Shown here: one piece after another, positions 20,412 to 32,058 of the stretch
How positions within the stretch are numbered: position 1 is the first letter of the stretch
Layout: each line of letters begins with the position of its first letter
Source: Saccharopolyspora erythraea NRRL 2338
GTDB taxonomy: Bacteria; Actinomycetota; Actinomycetes; Mycobacteriales; Pseudonocardiaceae
Direction: 5' to 3'
Length of the DNA: 64,000 bases
NCBI RefSeq assembly: GCF_000062885.1
Contig: NC_009142.1
Coordinates: forward strand, 2,283,584 to 2,347,583
Position numbers and translations under genes: made by a program
The notes under the pieces: generated by a model
Told to the model about the DNA's origin: nothing
The model's database searches: none
What the model saw: the letters and a program-made list of their open reading frames with translations, nothing else

Positions 20412-20540
20412 TCACCCGGCTGGTCCGGAGCGGATCGGCAGCAGGTGCACCACGGCGCCGAACACCAGCCACGCCCCGGCGACGGTCAGCGCGAGCGGGC
20501 CGGCCGAGACCAGCACCGCCACGGCGATCAGCGCGCCCAC
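20412..20540 (-). CDS. Possible 42-residue single-helix membrane peptide
   Basis: A short frame starts GTG at 20540 and ends TGA at 20412. It reads LIAVAVLVSAGPLALTVAGA followed by WLVFGAVVHLLPI, which is strongly hydrophobic with a charged end. The open frame extends further upstream (TTTTTSEGPARRPSPG) without an ATG, GTG or TTG, so a longer product would need another start. It lies 48 bases upstream of, and in line with, the zinc-finger gene. No function can be given. Confidence 0.35.
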   Translation of the reverse strand: MGALIAVAVLVSAGPLALTVAGAWLVFGAVVHLLPIRSGPAG

Positions 20541-20644
20541 GCCGGGCGACGGCCTGCGCGCCGGCCCTTCGGACGTCGTCGTGGTCGTGGCCCCACCTCG
20601 GTGCGGAACATCGGCGCGGCGGCTGATGTTGGACGTTCACGGTT

Positions 20645-20672
20645 CCGCACGGCACCTGCCGGCGCCGTGCGG
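20645..20672. promoter_or_regulatory. Hairpin upstream of the OsmC gene
   Basis: CCGCACGGC pairs with GCCGTGCGG around a ten-base loop, about 90 bases upstream of the OsmC start. It could be an attenuator or a protein-binding palindrome; nothing decides between these. Confidence 0.35.
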
Positions 20673-20758
20673 TGCTCGTGTGACGATCACCCGCGCAGGC
20701 GGTGCGGACAACCGCATCCGGCACGCGGAACCACCGCAACCCGACAAGAGGGGGCCGA

Positions 20759-21178
20759 ATGTCATCCACACCGGTCGAAGTGCGCCGCACCGGCAAGCAC
20801 ACCTTCACCGCGACCAACGACCGCGGCGCGGAGGTGACGATCGGGCGCGACGGCGCGCCCGGTGCCTTCACCCCGGGAGAGCTGCTGCTGGCGGCCATCG
20901 CGGGCTGCTCGGCGGTGACCAGCGAGAGCATGCTGATCCGCAGGCTCGGCGAGTCGGCCACGCTGGACGTGCACGCCGACCGCACCAAGACCGAGGAGGA
21001 CCCGCACAAGTTCGCCGAGGTCCAGGTGCGCTTCGACGTCGACCTCAGCCCGATCGAGGACGCCGGGCAGCGCGCGAAGCTCGTCGACGCGGTGCAGCGG
21101 GCGATCGAGCGGCTGTGCACGGTGAGCCGGGCGGTCGAGGAGGGCACCCCGATCTCGCTCGAGCTGCCGCGCGACTGA
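20759..21178 (+). CDS. OsmC/Ohr family protein
   Basis: A 139-residue thiol peroxidase-like protein that would reduce organic hydroperoxides. The two family cysteines are present: one in LLLAAIAGCSAVTSESML (about residue 52) and one in ERLCTVSRAVEEGTP (about residue 120). Start ATG at 20759 follows a GAGGGGG site; an upstream in-frame ATG at 20702 lacks one. The sequence is closer to the general OsmC/YhfA group than to strict Ohr. It stands alone, 134 bases before the permease gene. Confidence 0.88.
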   Translation: MSSTPVEVRRTGKHTFTATNDRGAEVTIGRDGAPGAFTPGELLLAAIAGCSAVTSESMLIRRLGESATLDVHADRTKTEEDPHKFAEVQVRFDVDLSPIEDAGQRAKLVDAVQRAIERLCTVSRAVEEGTPISLELPRD

Positions 21179-21312
21179 CCCCGGCCCCGCGGCCGCGAGA
21201 GGTGTGCGCGGACCGGCGTCCGGGCGAGACCGATCCGTCACAACCCGCCGGTACAGTCCTCGGCGCACCGCAGGCGCTCGGCGCCTCACCGCGAACGAGG
21301 AAGGCGGCACCC

Positions 21313-22707
21313 GTGAGCAAGGCCGTGACCGAATCGGACGAGCAGTCCGGTCTGCGCAGAGATCTCTCCGGCCGCCAGGTCGGGATGATCGCCGTCGGCG
21401 GTGCGATCGGTACCGGGCTGTTCCTCGGTTCGGGGCTGGCGATCTCGATCGCCGGTCCTGCGGTGATCATCGCCTACGCCGTGGCCGCGTTCGCCGCGCT
21501 CGCGCTGGCCTACGCGCTGGCCGAGATGATCGTGGTGCACCCGGAGGCGGGCGGCTTCGGCCCGATCGCGCAGCGCTACCTCGGCGGCCTGGCCGGTTTC
21601 GTGCAGCGGTGGATGTACTTCGCCGCGCAGGTGGTCAACATCGGCAGCGAGGTAGTCGCAGCCGGGCTCTACGTGCAGTTCTGGTACCCGCAGATGCCGC
21701 TGTGGCTGCCGGTGGTGGTGTTCTCGGCGGTCATGCTGGCGGTCAACGCCTCGGCGGTGCGCTACTTCGGCGAGTTCGAGTACTGGTTCGCCATGATCAA
21801 GGTAGTCACGATCGTGGTGTTCATCCTGCTCGGGCTGACCTACATCGTCTTCGGCCTGCCCGGACACGCCCCGGTCGGCGTGAGCGCGCTGACCGAGCAC
21901 GACGGCTTCCTGCCCAACGGCATCGGCGCGGTGTGGCTGGCGCTGACCGTGGTCACCTTCTCCTACCTCGGCACCGAGGCCGTCGCGCTGACCGCGTCGG
22001 AGTCCCGCGATCCCGGCCGCGACGTCCCCCGCGCGGCGCGCGGCACCGTGCTGCGGCTGGCGCTGTTCTACGTCGTCGGCATGCTCGTGGTGGTCTCGAT
22101 CCTGCCCTGGAACCAGGTGTCCACCGAGGACGACGTCACGCAGAGCCCGTTCGTCCGGCTCTTCGCGACGGCGGGCATCCCGGCCGCGGCGGGGATCATG
22201 AACTTCGTGGTGCTCACCGCGGCGCTTTCGGCGATGAACACCAACCTCTACGTCACCGCGCGGATGACCTACTCGCTGGCCAGGGACGGCTACGCGCCGA
22301 AGTGGTTCACCGGGCTCAGCGCCAACGGCGCGCCGCGCCGGGCGCTGCTGCTCTCGGCGGTGGGGCTGGCCCTTGCGGCGGCGATCTCGGTGTTCTCGCC
22401 GGAGACCGCGTTCCCGATGATGCTCGGGCTGGCGCTGTTCGGCGCGCTGATCGTGTGGCTGCTCATCCTGGCCACGCAGCTGGCGTTCCGCAGGCGGCGG
22501 GCGGCGGAGGGACTGCCGCCGTCGCCGGTGCGGCTGCCGGGAACGCCGGTGACGACCGTGCTGGTGATGGTGTTCGTGGCGGCCGTGCTGCTGACCACCC
22601 CGTTCACCGAGCAGTTCAACACCGCGTGGAAGGCGGGCGTGCCGTTCCTGCTGGTGCTGGTCGGGGCCTACTACGTGGTCCGGAAGCGGGCGGCGGCGAG
22701 GGGCTGA
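21313..22707 (+). CDS. Amino-acid permease (APC superfamily)
   Basis: A 464-residue transporter with about twelve hydrophobic helices. The N-terminal signature [18 protein letters not shown] (helix I, substrate backbone site), then [20 protein letters not shown] and [20 protein letters not shown], place it with the AroP/GabP/ProY amino-acid:proton symporters. Substrate cannot be read from sequence. Start GTG at 21313 follows GGAAGGCGG; longer in-frame starts are not supported. It is followed by a GC-rich gap of 124 bases and then rpe. Confidence 0.9.
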   Translation: MSKAVTESDEQSGLRRDLSGRQVGMIAVGGAIGTGLFLGSGLAISIAGPAVIIAYAVAAFAALALAYALAEMIVVHPEAGGFGPIAQRYLGGLAGFVQRWMYFAAQVVNIGSEVVAAGLYVQFWYPQMPLWLPVVVFSAVMLAVNASAVRYFGEFEYWFAMIKVVTIVVFILLGLTYIVFGLPGHAPVGVSALTEHDGFLPNGIGAVWLALTVVTFSYLGTEAVALTASESRDPGRDVPRAARGTVLRLALFYVVGMLVVVSILPWNQVSTEDDVTQSPFVRLFATAGIPAAAGIMNFVVLTAALSAMNTNLYVTARMTYSLARDGYAPKWFTGLSANGAPRRALLLSAVGLALAAAISVFSPETAFPMMLGLALFGALIVWLLILATQLAFRRRRAAEGLPPSPVRLPGTPVTTVLVMVFVAAVLLTTPFTEQFNTAWKAGVPFLLVLVGAYYVVRKRAAARG

Positions 22708-22818
22708 CCCGCCGCGAAGGCCGGTGCCCGGGCGCCGGCGGCTGTGGCGGAAGAGGCGGGCGGGACCAGGTCCCGGCGCCGCCGGCAGGCACCGGAGGAG
22801 TGCCCGGGAAGCGGCATT

Positions 22819-22832
22819 TACACTCCCGCATG
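22819..22832 (+). promoter_or_regulatory. Possible -10 box giving a leaderless rpe mRNA
   Basis: TACACT at 22819-22824 is followed by seven bases and then the GTG start at 22832. No Shine-Dalgarno sequence lies before that GTG. The spacing fits transcription starting at or next to the start codon, which is common in actinobacteria. Confidence 0.4.
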
Positions 22833-23533
22833 TGTCGAACCAGCCGATGATCGCGCCCTCCATCCTTTCCGCCGACTTCGCCCGCCTCGCCGACGAGATG
22901 GCCGCCGTCAACGGCGAGCCCGGCCACCGCGCCGACTGGCTGCACGTCGACGTGATGGACGCGCACTTCGTGCCGAACCTGACCCTCGGCCTGCCCGTGG
23001 TGAAGTCGCTGCTGAAGGCCACCGACATCCCGATCGACTGCCACCTGATGATCGAGGACCCCGACCGCTGGGCCCCCGGTTACGCCGAGGCGGGCGCCTA
23101 CAACGTCACCGTGCACGTCGAGGCCGCCGAGGACCCGGTCATGCTGGCCAAGAACCTGCGCGCGGCGGGGGCCAAGGCGGGTCTGTCGATCAAGCCGAAC
23201 ACTCCGCTGGAGCCCTACGTCGAGGTGCTCAAGCACTACGACACCCTCCTGGTGATGTCGGTCGAGCCGGGCTTCGGCGGCCAGAGCTTCATCGCCGACG
23301 TGCTCACCAAGGTGCGCAAGGCCCGCGAGCTGGTCGACACCGGTCACCTCAACCTCGTCGTTGAGATCGACGGCGGCATCAACGCCGACACCATCGAGCA
23401 GGCCGCCGAGGCCGGTGTGGACTGCTTCGTGGCGGGCTCGGCCGTCTACGGCGCCGGGGACCCCGCCCAGGCGGTCGAGGCGCTGCGGGGCCAGGCGGCC
23501 CCGGCTTTCGCGAACGCGCACGCCGGGCTGTGA
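22832..23533 (+). CDS. rpe: Ribulose-phosphate 3-epimerase
   Basis: Interconverts ribulose 5-phosphate and xylulose 5-phosphate. The 233-residue TIM barrel has [17 protein letters not shown], the metal and catalytic motif [38 protein letters not shown] and [18 protein letters not shown], all intact. I chose GTG at 22832 (see the leaderless promoter entry); the ATG at 22847 would remove five residues. It overlaps ribD by four bases, linking sugar-phosphate supply to riboflavin synthesis, since ribulose 5-phosphate is the RibBA substrate. Confidence 0.95.
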   Translation: MSNQPMIAPSILSADFARLADEMAAVNGEPGHRADWLHVDVMDAHFVPNLTLGLPVVKSLLKATDIPIDCHLMIEDPDRWAPGYAEAGAYNVTVHVEAAEDPVMLAKNLRAAGAKAGLSIKPNTPLEPYVEVLKHYDTLLVMSVEPGFGGQSFIADVLTKVRKARELVDTGHLNLVVEIDGGINADTIEQAAEAGVDCFVAGSAVYGAGDPAQAVEALRGQAAPAFANAHAGL

Positions 23534-24576
23534 GCCCGGTGGGCGGGACGGGCTCGGAGGCGGCGCTGTCGTCGGCGATGCGCACCGCGATCGGCGCGGC
23601 CGAGGGCGTGCGCGGCACGACGAGCCCCAACCCGCCCGTCGGGTGCGTCGTGCTCGACGCCGCCGGTGCGGTCGCCGGGATCGGCGCGACCCGGCCGCCC
23701 GGCGGCCCGCACGCCGAGGTCGTCGCCCTGCGTGAAGCGGGCGAGCGGGCCAGGGGCGGCACGGCGGTGGTGACGCTGGAGCCCTGCTCGCACACCGGCC
23801 GCACCCCGCCCTGCACCGACGCGTTGCTCGCGGCCGGGGTCGCCCGCGTCGTGCACGCGGTCAGCGACCCGATGCCGGTCGCCGCGGGCGGCGCCGACAT
23901 CCTGCGCGCGGCGGGCGTGGAGGTCCACAGCGGACTGCTCGCCGAGGAGGCCGAGTCCGGCCCGCTGCGCGCCTGGCTGCACTTCGCCCGGACCGGACGG
24001 CCGCACGTGACGTGGAAGTACGCGGCCACTTTGGACGGTCGCTCGGCGGCGGCCGACGGCACCAGCAAGTGGATCAGCTCCCCCGAGGCGCGCGCCGAGG
24101 TCCACGAGCTGCGGCGGCGGATGGACGCCGTCGTCGCGGGCACCGGCACCGTGCTGGCCGACGACCCGCAGCTGACCGCCCGGACGCCGGAGGGCGGCCT
24201 GCACGAGCACCAGCCGTTGCGCGTCGTGGTGGGGAACCGGCCCGTTCCGGCGGGAGCGCGCGTGCTCGACGACACCGCCGAGACGCTCCTGCTGCCGGCG
24301 TCCGATCCGGACACCGTGCTGGCCGAGCTCGCCGGCCGCGGTGCGGTGGACGTGCTGCTGGAGGGCGGGCCCGTGCTCGCCGGGGCCTTCGCCGCGGCCG
24401 GGCGGATCGACCGCGTGCTCGGCTACATCGCTCCCGCGCTGCTCGGTTCGGGCCGCGCGGCCCTCGGCGACGCCGGAGTGGGAAGTATCTCGCAGGCGTT
24501 CCGGTTGCACGTGGAGCAGGTCACGATGGTTGGCCCGGACGTGCGCGTCAGCGCCGTGCCGGTCGCGCAGGAGTAG
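23530..24576 (+). CDS. ribD: Riboflavin biosynthesis deaminase/reductase
   Basis: A bifunctional 348-residue enzyme that deaminates and then reduces the pyrimidine intermediate of riboflavin synthesis. The deaminase domain (about 1-145) has the zinc motifs [11 protein letters not shown] and [13 protein letters not shown]. The reductase domain begins near 155 with [19 protein letters not shown], then [10 protein letters not shown] and [15 protein letters not shown]. It overlaps rpe and lies nine bases before ribE. First committed gene of the rib operon here. Confidence 0.95.
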   Translation: MSPVGGTGSEAALSSAMRTAIGAAEGVRGTTSPNPPVGCVVLDAAGAVAGIGATRPPGGPHAEVVALREAGERARGGTAVVTLEPCSHTGRTPPCTDALLAAGVARVVHAVSDPMPVAAGGADILRAAGVEVHSGLLAEEAESGPLRAWLHFARTGRPHVTWKYAATLDGRSAAADGTSKWISSPEARAEVHELRRRMDAVVAGTGTVLADDPQLTARTPEGGLHEHQPLRVVVGNRPVPAGARVLDDTAETLLLPASDPDTVLAELAGRGAVDVLLEGGPVLAGAFAAAGRIDRVLGYIAPALLGSGRAALGDAGVGSISQAFRLHVEQVTMVGPDVRVSAVPVAQE

Positions 24577-24585
24577 GAGGAGCCC

Positions 24586-27492
<2,907 letters not shown>

Positions 27493-27629
27493 GAGCGCAG
27501 GGCGGAGGCCGAAGCCGCCCGGCAGCGCCCCGATGCGTTCTGCGAGGTGCGAAATTCGCGTGCGTATCGGTTGCCCGGTTGGGACGCTGTGATCATGAAC
27601 CTCTCGCTCGACGGCGTCCAGGAGGCTAG

Positions 27630-28787
27630 GTGACGGACTGGATCACCACCCCGATCGGGCCGGATGTGCTGCGCGGCGCCGTCGAGCTGGAACGCACCGC
27701 GCACGGCGTGCTGCCGCACCGGCTGCCCTCCTGGGCTCGCGAGCAGTTCCCCGACGAGTACCTGGCCGCGGTGGCCGCCCAGCCCTCGGGCGTGCGGCTG
27801 GCGCTGCGCACCCGCGCCACCGCCATCGAGCTGGACGTGCTGCCCACGAAGACGGCCTACCAGGGCGGCCCGACCCTCGCCGACGGGCTGTACGACCTGG
27901 TCGTCGACGGCCGTCCGGCCGGGCGGACCAGCGTGCCCGGCGGCAACGTCCGCGTCGTCGACATGGCCACCTTGTCCGCGACCACCCGGCCCGGCCCGCC
28001 CGGCACCGCACGGTTCACCGGGCTGCCCGCCGGTGACAAGGACGTCGAGATCTGGCTGCCGCAGACCGAGATCACCGAGCTGGTGGCGCTGCGCACCGAC
28101 GCCCCGGCTGAGCCGGCACCGGACCGTGGCCGCCGGGTGTGGCTGCACCACGGCAGTTCGATCAGCCACGGTTCCACCGCGGGTGGCCCCACCGAGACCT
28201 GGCCTGCGCTGGCCGCCTCCCGCGGCGGGGTGGAGCTGGTCAACCTGGGGTTCGGCGGCAACGCCCTGCTCGACCCGTTCACCGCGCGGACCATGCGGGA
28301 CACCGCCGCGGACCTGATCAGCGTCAAGATCGGCATCAACGTGGTCAACTCGGACCTGATGCGCCTGCGGGCCTTCGTCCCGGCGGTTCACGGCTTCCTC
28401 GACACCATCCGCGAGGGGCATCCCACCACTCCGCTGCTGGTCGTGTCCCCGATCCTGTGCCCGATCCACGAGGACACCCCTGGCCCCGGGGCGCTGGACC
28501 CGGGCGCTCCCGCCCTGCGGTTCCGGGCAACGGGCGACCCCGCCGACGTAGCCGGCGGTCGGCTGACGCTCAACGTCATCCGCGACGAACTCGCCCGCAT
28601 CGTCGAGCGCCGAGCCGCCGACGACCCGAACCTGCACTACCTCGACGGCCGCTCGCTCTACGGCGAACGGGACTTCGCCGAGCTGCCCCTGCCCGACGAA
28701 CTGCACCCGAATCCGGCCGGTCACCGGCGCGTGGGGGAGCGCTTCGCCGAGCTGGTTTTCGGCGACGACGGTCCGTTCGCAGGCTGA
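27630..28787 (+). CDS. SGNH/GDSL-type hydrolase
   Basis: A 385-residue esterase or lipase-like enzyme. The N-terminal 170 residues form a beta-rich domain like that of SsfX3-type acyltransferase/hydrolases. The catalytic domain starts with WLHHGSSISHG (nucleophile Ser about 176), then NLGFGGNA (block II Gly), IGINVVN (block III Asn) and LPDELHPNPAGH (block V Asp-x-x-His). No signal peptide. Start GTG at 27630 follows CAGGAGG. The substrate is unknown. It marks the first gene of an accessory region after the rib operon. Confidence 0.85.
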   Translation: MTDWITTPIGPDVLRGAVELERTAHGVLPHRLPSWAREQFPDEYLAAVAAQPSGVRLALRTRATAIELDVLPTKTAYQGGPTLADGLYDLVVDGRPAGRTSVPGGNVRVVDMATLSATTRPGPPGTARFTGLPAGDKDVEIWLPQTEITELVALRTDAPAEPAPDRGRRVWLHHGSSISHGSTAGGPTETWPALAASRGGVELVNLGFGGNALLDPFTARTMRDTAADLISVKIGINVVNSDLMRLRAFVPAVHGFLDTIREGHPTTPLLVVSPILCPIHEDTPGPGALDPGAPALRFRATGDPADVAGGRLTLNVIRDELARIVERRAADDPNLHYLDGRSLYGERDFAELPLPDELHPNPAGHRRVGERFAELVFGDDGPFAG

Positions 28788-28947
28788 GTGCCTGGGTTCG
28801 AACTCACGTGACGCTCGGTCATCTCGGCGCGTTCCAGTGAGCCTGCTGGACCGGTAGCCGGATTCCTGTGCTCCGCTCCCGCGCTGCCCGAAGATGTGCT
28901 GCTCCGGATGGTGCCTGCGCGTCGCGGCCGTCGGTGCACCGGCGTCG

Positions 28948-28986
28948 CGCGCGTGGGGTGTGGCCCTGGGGTACGCCCCACGCGCG
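28948..28986. terminator. Long hairpin downstream of the MocR fragment
   Basis: CGCGCGTGGGG pairs perfectly with CCCCACGCGCG over a 17-base loop. It ends nine bases beyond the stop codon of the minus-strand MocR remnant, and looks like that gene's surviving terminator. It also serves the SGNH gene from the other side. Confidence 0.6.
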
Positions 28987-28994
28987 TCGAGGTG

Positions 28995-29137
28995 TCACCG
29001 CCGCGCCCACGCTTTGGCCAGTCCGCTCACGGCCCGGTCCTGCAGCTCGGGCGGCAGCGCGAAGCTGAGGCGCAGGTGGTCGCGGTAGCGCTGGTCGCAG
29101 GAGAACAGGCTGCCGGGCGCCACCGCCACGCCGTGGT
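28995..29137 (-). pseudogene. C-terminal fragment of a MocR-type (PLP-dependent) regulator
   Basis: The last 45 or so codons read HGVAVAPGSLFS, then YRDHLRLSFALPPELQDRAV and AKAWARR before the stop. This is the end of the aminotransferase-like domain of GntR/MocR regulators (typically GVxVxPGxxFS, then RLSFxxxxxxxLxxAVxRLA). Everything upstream, about 400 residues, is missing; the sequence runs directly into the ilvE fragment on the opposite strand. Confidence 0.7.
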
Positions 29138-29474
29138 CCGCGACGGCGTGGTGTGCACGCCGCCGTCGTCGGCCGGGGCGCTGGCCGGCATCACCCAGGA
29201 CACCGTCCTCCGGCTGGCAGGCGACCTGGGCCTCACCGTCCGCCGGGAGAGCCTGCTGCGCGCCGACCTCTACGCGGCCGACGAGGTCTTCATGTCCGGC
29301 ACCGCCGCCGGGGTCGTGCCGGTCCGCTCGGTCGACGACCGGGAACTGCCCGCCACGGGCCGCGTCAGCGGCAAGATCTCGGCGGCGTTCACGGCTGTGG
29401 TCAACGGCGAGGACGAGCGCTACCGCCACTGGCTCACCCCGGTGCGCGTCGAGGAGCCCGCGCGGCTCTCCTGA
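29133..29474 (+). pseudogene. C-terminal fragment of branched-chain aminotransferase (ilvE-like)
   Basis: A frame of 113 codons carries the conserved C-terminal third of the enzyme: PSSAGALAGITQDTVLRLAG, RADLYAADEVFMSGTAAGVV, PVRSVDD, GRVSGKISAAF and RYRHWL. The PLP-binding lysine and the first 250 or so residues are absent. A GTG at 29133 is in frame but has no ribosome site, so a stable product is unlikely. It abuts the MocR fragment on the other strand. Confidence 0.8.
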
Positions 29475-29495
29475 GAAGGGCGACCCGGGGCGGTC

Positions 29496-30203
29496 TCAGG
29501 CGGTGATCTGGGACTGCGCCGGGCTGAGGTGATGCACGGCGATCTGTTCGGAATGCGGGGCGAGCAGGTTCTGAAGCTCGTTCGCGGCTTCTTCGAGGAG
29601 GTGGCCGTCGCGGTCGGCGTGGAGGGTTTCGAGGACGAAGGCGACGCGCGCGGAGTCCTCGGTGACGCGGGTGCGGTGGGCGTCGCGGTGGTTCCAGTGG
29701 CGCGTCAGGACTGCTGTGGCGTCGGTGTAGACGACCTCGCCCGACCTGGGGTTCTCGACGGTGCCGGGTTCGCCGAGCGGGGTGAAGGACTCGGTGCCGT
29801 CGGCGTGTCGGATGACGACGTCGCCGGTGACGTGGTCCAGGTCGAAGGCGCCGGCGGGCAGGCCGTGGCGAACGGAAACGGCGTTGTAGGAGTCGACGGC
29901 CGGGTTGATGCGAGGCAGGGTGCCTCTCTTGGCCAGGCGGCGGCCGAGCGCGTCGACGCTGGGGCGGGTGCGGCGGGGGTTGGTGCCGAACGAGCGGTAG
30001 GCGGTGTGCCATGCCTCGATGCGGGGGTCGGTCTCGTCGGCGGGCTGCCAGGTGCCGTCGGCGAGCTGTTGCTCCAGTTCCTCCAGCAGGGCGGCGGTTT
30101 GCGGCCAGGGTTCGCCGCCGCGCAGGCCCGTGGCGGTGACCACGGCGATCAGGGTGTCGGGAAATGCTTCTGCGACGGCGGACGCGAGGCGGAAAGCGGG
30201 CAT
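29496..30203 (-). CDS. B3/B4 tRNA-editing-like domain protein
   Basis: A 235-residue protein of the B3/B4 superfamily, related to the editing domain of phenylalanyl-tRNA synthetase beta. It has the typical blocks EAWHTAYRSFGTNPRRTRPS, LPRINPAVDSYNAVSVRHGL, DLDHVTGDVVIRHADG and GEVVYTD. Free-standing members are thought to act on tRNA or related substrates, but their role is not settled. Start ATG at 30203 follows AAGGA. It is the last gene of a three-gene minus-strand operon behind paiB, with a 24-base gap. Confidence 0.85.
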   Translation of the reverse strand: MPAFRLASAVAEAFPDTLIAVVTATGLRGGEPWPQTAALLEELEQQLADGTWQPADETDPRIEAWHTAYRSFGTNPRRTRPSVDALGRRLAKRGTLPRINPAVDSYNAVSVRHGLPAGAFDLDHVTGDVVIRHADGTESFTPLGEPGTVENPRSGEVVYTDATAVLTRHWNHRDAHRTRVTEDSARVAFVLETLHADRDGHLLEEAANELQNLLAPHSEQIAVHHLSPAQSQITA

Positions 30204-30227
30204 GCGGGGTCCTTGTCGAGGGGTTGG

Positions 30228-30875
30228 TCAGGGTTTCCAGGGACCGATGCGGTCCAGTCGGCGGCGCTGCTGGCGCGCGGTGGGGACGTCGAGGCCCTGG
30301 CCGCGTGTGGTGAGCCGGTCGGCGACGGCGGTGCGGTGCTCGACGGGTTTCTGGTCGTCGTACTTGAACTTGGCCAGCACTTCGGTGACCTCCAGGCGCA
30401 GGCCGCGGATACCGGACAGCATCCGGCCGTAGGGCGGCTGGCCGACGGCGACGGGGGCGTGGTCGCCTTCGGGCTGGAAGTGGGCGAGCTGGCGGCGCAG
30501 CAGCTCGGCCTTGGCCTCGGGGTCGTCGACGATGTCGGCGCGGCAGGTGAACTGGACCGCCGTGTAGTAGCTCGTGGGAACACCGTCGCGGGGCGCGGTG
30601 CCGGCCTTCGCGCGCCAAGGACCAGGTATGAAGGCGTAGTCGCCGACAACGGTGAACACGACGTTCGGGTCTTGCTCGATCGCTTTCCAGACCGGGTTCG
30701 GCCGGGCGAGGTGGATCAGCAGGTGCTGTCCGTCGCAGGTGAAGTGGGTGGGGACGGTGACGGGCGGGTGGCCGGGCAGGCCGTTGACGCTCAGCTGTCC
30801 GAAGTCGTGGCCTTGCGCGATCCAGATCTGCCACTCGGCTTCGTCCAGGCCGGCGTCCCAGGGCTGAACCAGCAT
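30228..30875 (-). CDS. PaiB-like FMN-binding protein
   Basis: A 215-residue member of the PaiB (FMN-binding split-barrel) family. It has GLPGHPPVTVPTHF, LLIHLARPNPVWKAI, VFTVVGDYAFIPGPW, VPTSYYTAVQF and GIRGLRLEVTEVLAKFKYD. The founding Bacillus protein was described as a negative regulator of sporulation and protease genes; biochemical function is unclear. Start ATG at 30875 follows AAGGAG. It sits between eamA and the B3/B4 gene on the same strand. Confidence 0.88.
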   Translation of the reverse strand: MLVQPWDAGLDEAEWQIWIAQGHDFGQLSVNGLPGHPPVTVPTHFTCDGQHLLIHLARPNPVWKAIEQDPNVVFTVVGDYAFIPGPWRAKAGTAPRDGVPTSYYTAVQFTCRADIVDDPEAKAELLRRQLAHFQPEGDHAPVAVGQPPYGRMLSGIRGLRLEVTEVLAKFKYDDQKPVEHRTAVADRLTTRGQGLDVPTARQQRRRLDRIGPWKP

Positions 30876-30906
30876 GCTGTTCTCCTTGGTCGGGGTAGGG
30901 GCTTGC

Positions 30907-31743
30907 TCAGGTCACGGCGAGGAGGCTGACGGCGACGGCGGCGGTGCCCAGGCCGACGAGCTGGCCGCGGTGGATGCGTTCGGCGAGCACGCCGCGGGCG
31001 AGCAGGACCGTGCCGGCCGGGTACAGGGCGACGATCACGGCGACGACGGTGAGGTCCCCGCCGCGGGCGGCGAGCAGGAACAGCAGGTTCGCCACGGAGT
31101 CCAGGGCGCCGGCCGCCGCCGACATCGCGTACGCGGGCCGCTCCGAGCCCAGCCTGCGCCGCATCAGCCCCGCCGCGGCGAGGCTGATCGCCGAGGAGAC
31201 AGCCCGGCCCACGATCAGCGGAGCCACTCCGCTGTCGGCCGGGGCCTGGTGCAGGCAGATCAACTGCAGGGCGATGGCGGTGCCCGCACCGAAGGCCAGC
31301 AGCAGCGCGGAGGATGACGGGCGCGTCGAGCCCGCGCCGTGTCCGGCGCTGACCAGCACCACCGCCACCAGCGCGAGCGGCAGCCCCACAAGTCCGGCGG
31401 CCGCGAGGTGCTCGCCCTGCAGCAGACCCGCGGCCACGGGCAGCGCGGCGGACACCAGCGCGGTCACGGGCGACAGCACGTTCATCGGGCCGATCGCCAG
31501 GGTCCGGTAGAGCAGGGCGAACGCGGCCGCCGAGGCGACACCCGACGCGGCACCCCAGCCGAGGACCGCGGCGTTGAACGAGGCGCCGAGCAACGGCCAC
31601 AGCAGCAGCTCGACCGCGAGGCTCGCCGGGGCCGCGATCATCACGGTGCGCAGCACGTGAGCCCTGCGGGCTCCGAGGCCGCCGAGGAAGTCGGCGCACC
31701 CGTAGGCGAGCGAGCTGCCCAGGGCCAGCAGCAGAGCGATCAC
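30907..31743 (-). CDS. EamA/DMT-family exporter
   Basis: A 278-residue membrane protein with ten predicted helices in two EamA repeats. It begins IALLLALGSSLAYGCADFLG, a typical first helix of drug/metabolite transporters, and has RTLAIGPMNVLSPVTALVSA and ALYPAGTVLLARGVLAERI, the conserved helix-end motifs. It probably exports a small metabolite or amino acid. First gene of the operon eamA-paiB-B3/B4, and divergent from the XRE-cupin regulator, so it is a likely regulatory target. Confidence 0.85.
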   Translation of the reverse strand: MIALLLALGSSLAYGCADFLGGLGARRAHVLRTVMIAAPASLAVELLLWPLLGASFNAAVLGWGAASGVASAAAFALLYRTLAIGPMNVLSPVTALVSAALPVAAGLLQGEHLAAAGLVGLPLALVAVVLVSAGHGAGSTRPSSSALLLAFGAGTAIALQLICLHQAPADSGVAPLIVGRAVSSAISLAAAGLMRRRLGSERPAYAMSAAAGALDSVANLLFLLAARGGDLTVVAVIVALYPAGTVLLARGVLAERIHRGQLVGLGTAAVAVSLLAVT

Positions 31744-31759
31744 GGCACATCCCTAAAGG

Positions 31760-31945
31760 AATTGTTCAGAGGTGGTTTGCGTAGCGGTGTGGGTGGCGGA
31801 ACCTCAGAAACCTTCTCGCTCCGGGAGCGCCGACATCATGAATGCCCGATTCACACGTCGGCGCTGTCCTCGCGAGAAGGGCTTCTGAGAACCCGCGGCG
31901 GCGCCGGCTGAGTCCCGCACCGCAAGCGGCTCACGCCGCTTGTAG
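31760..31945 (+). repeat. Family 1 dispersed repeat, copy C (full length)
   Basis: Both modules are present in the gap upstream of eamA. Module one ends GGGTGGCGGAACCTCAG. A central hairpin pairs AGCGCCGAC (31826-31834) with GTCGGCGCT (31857-31865), nested inside CTTCTCGC and GCGAGAAG. Module two runs CTGAGAACCCGCGGCGG to CAAGCGG-CTCACG-CCGCTTG (31923-31942). Orientation is the same as copies A, B and D. Confidence 0.7.
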
Positions 31946-32058
31946 AACATCCCTTAACATTCATTCGAACGACCAGACCGTACAACATAACGACCGAGCC
32001 GAGTTAACCAACCGACCGAGCGGTTCATCGCAATGGTCCACTGTGAGGATGTGATCAG

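Noticed and set aside
28797-28812. GGGTTCGAACTC, resembling a tRNA T-arm
   Set aside because: No acceptor, D or anticodon stems can be formed around it, so it is neither a tRNA nor a supported attachment site.
28896-29474. A 192-codon plus-strand frame that could be read as an intact gene
   Set aside because: Only the part after about 29133 shows protein similarity (ilvE C-terminus); the earlier part is antisense to the MocR fragment and a terminator hairpin.
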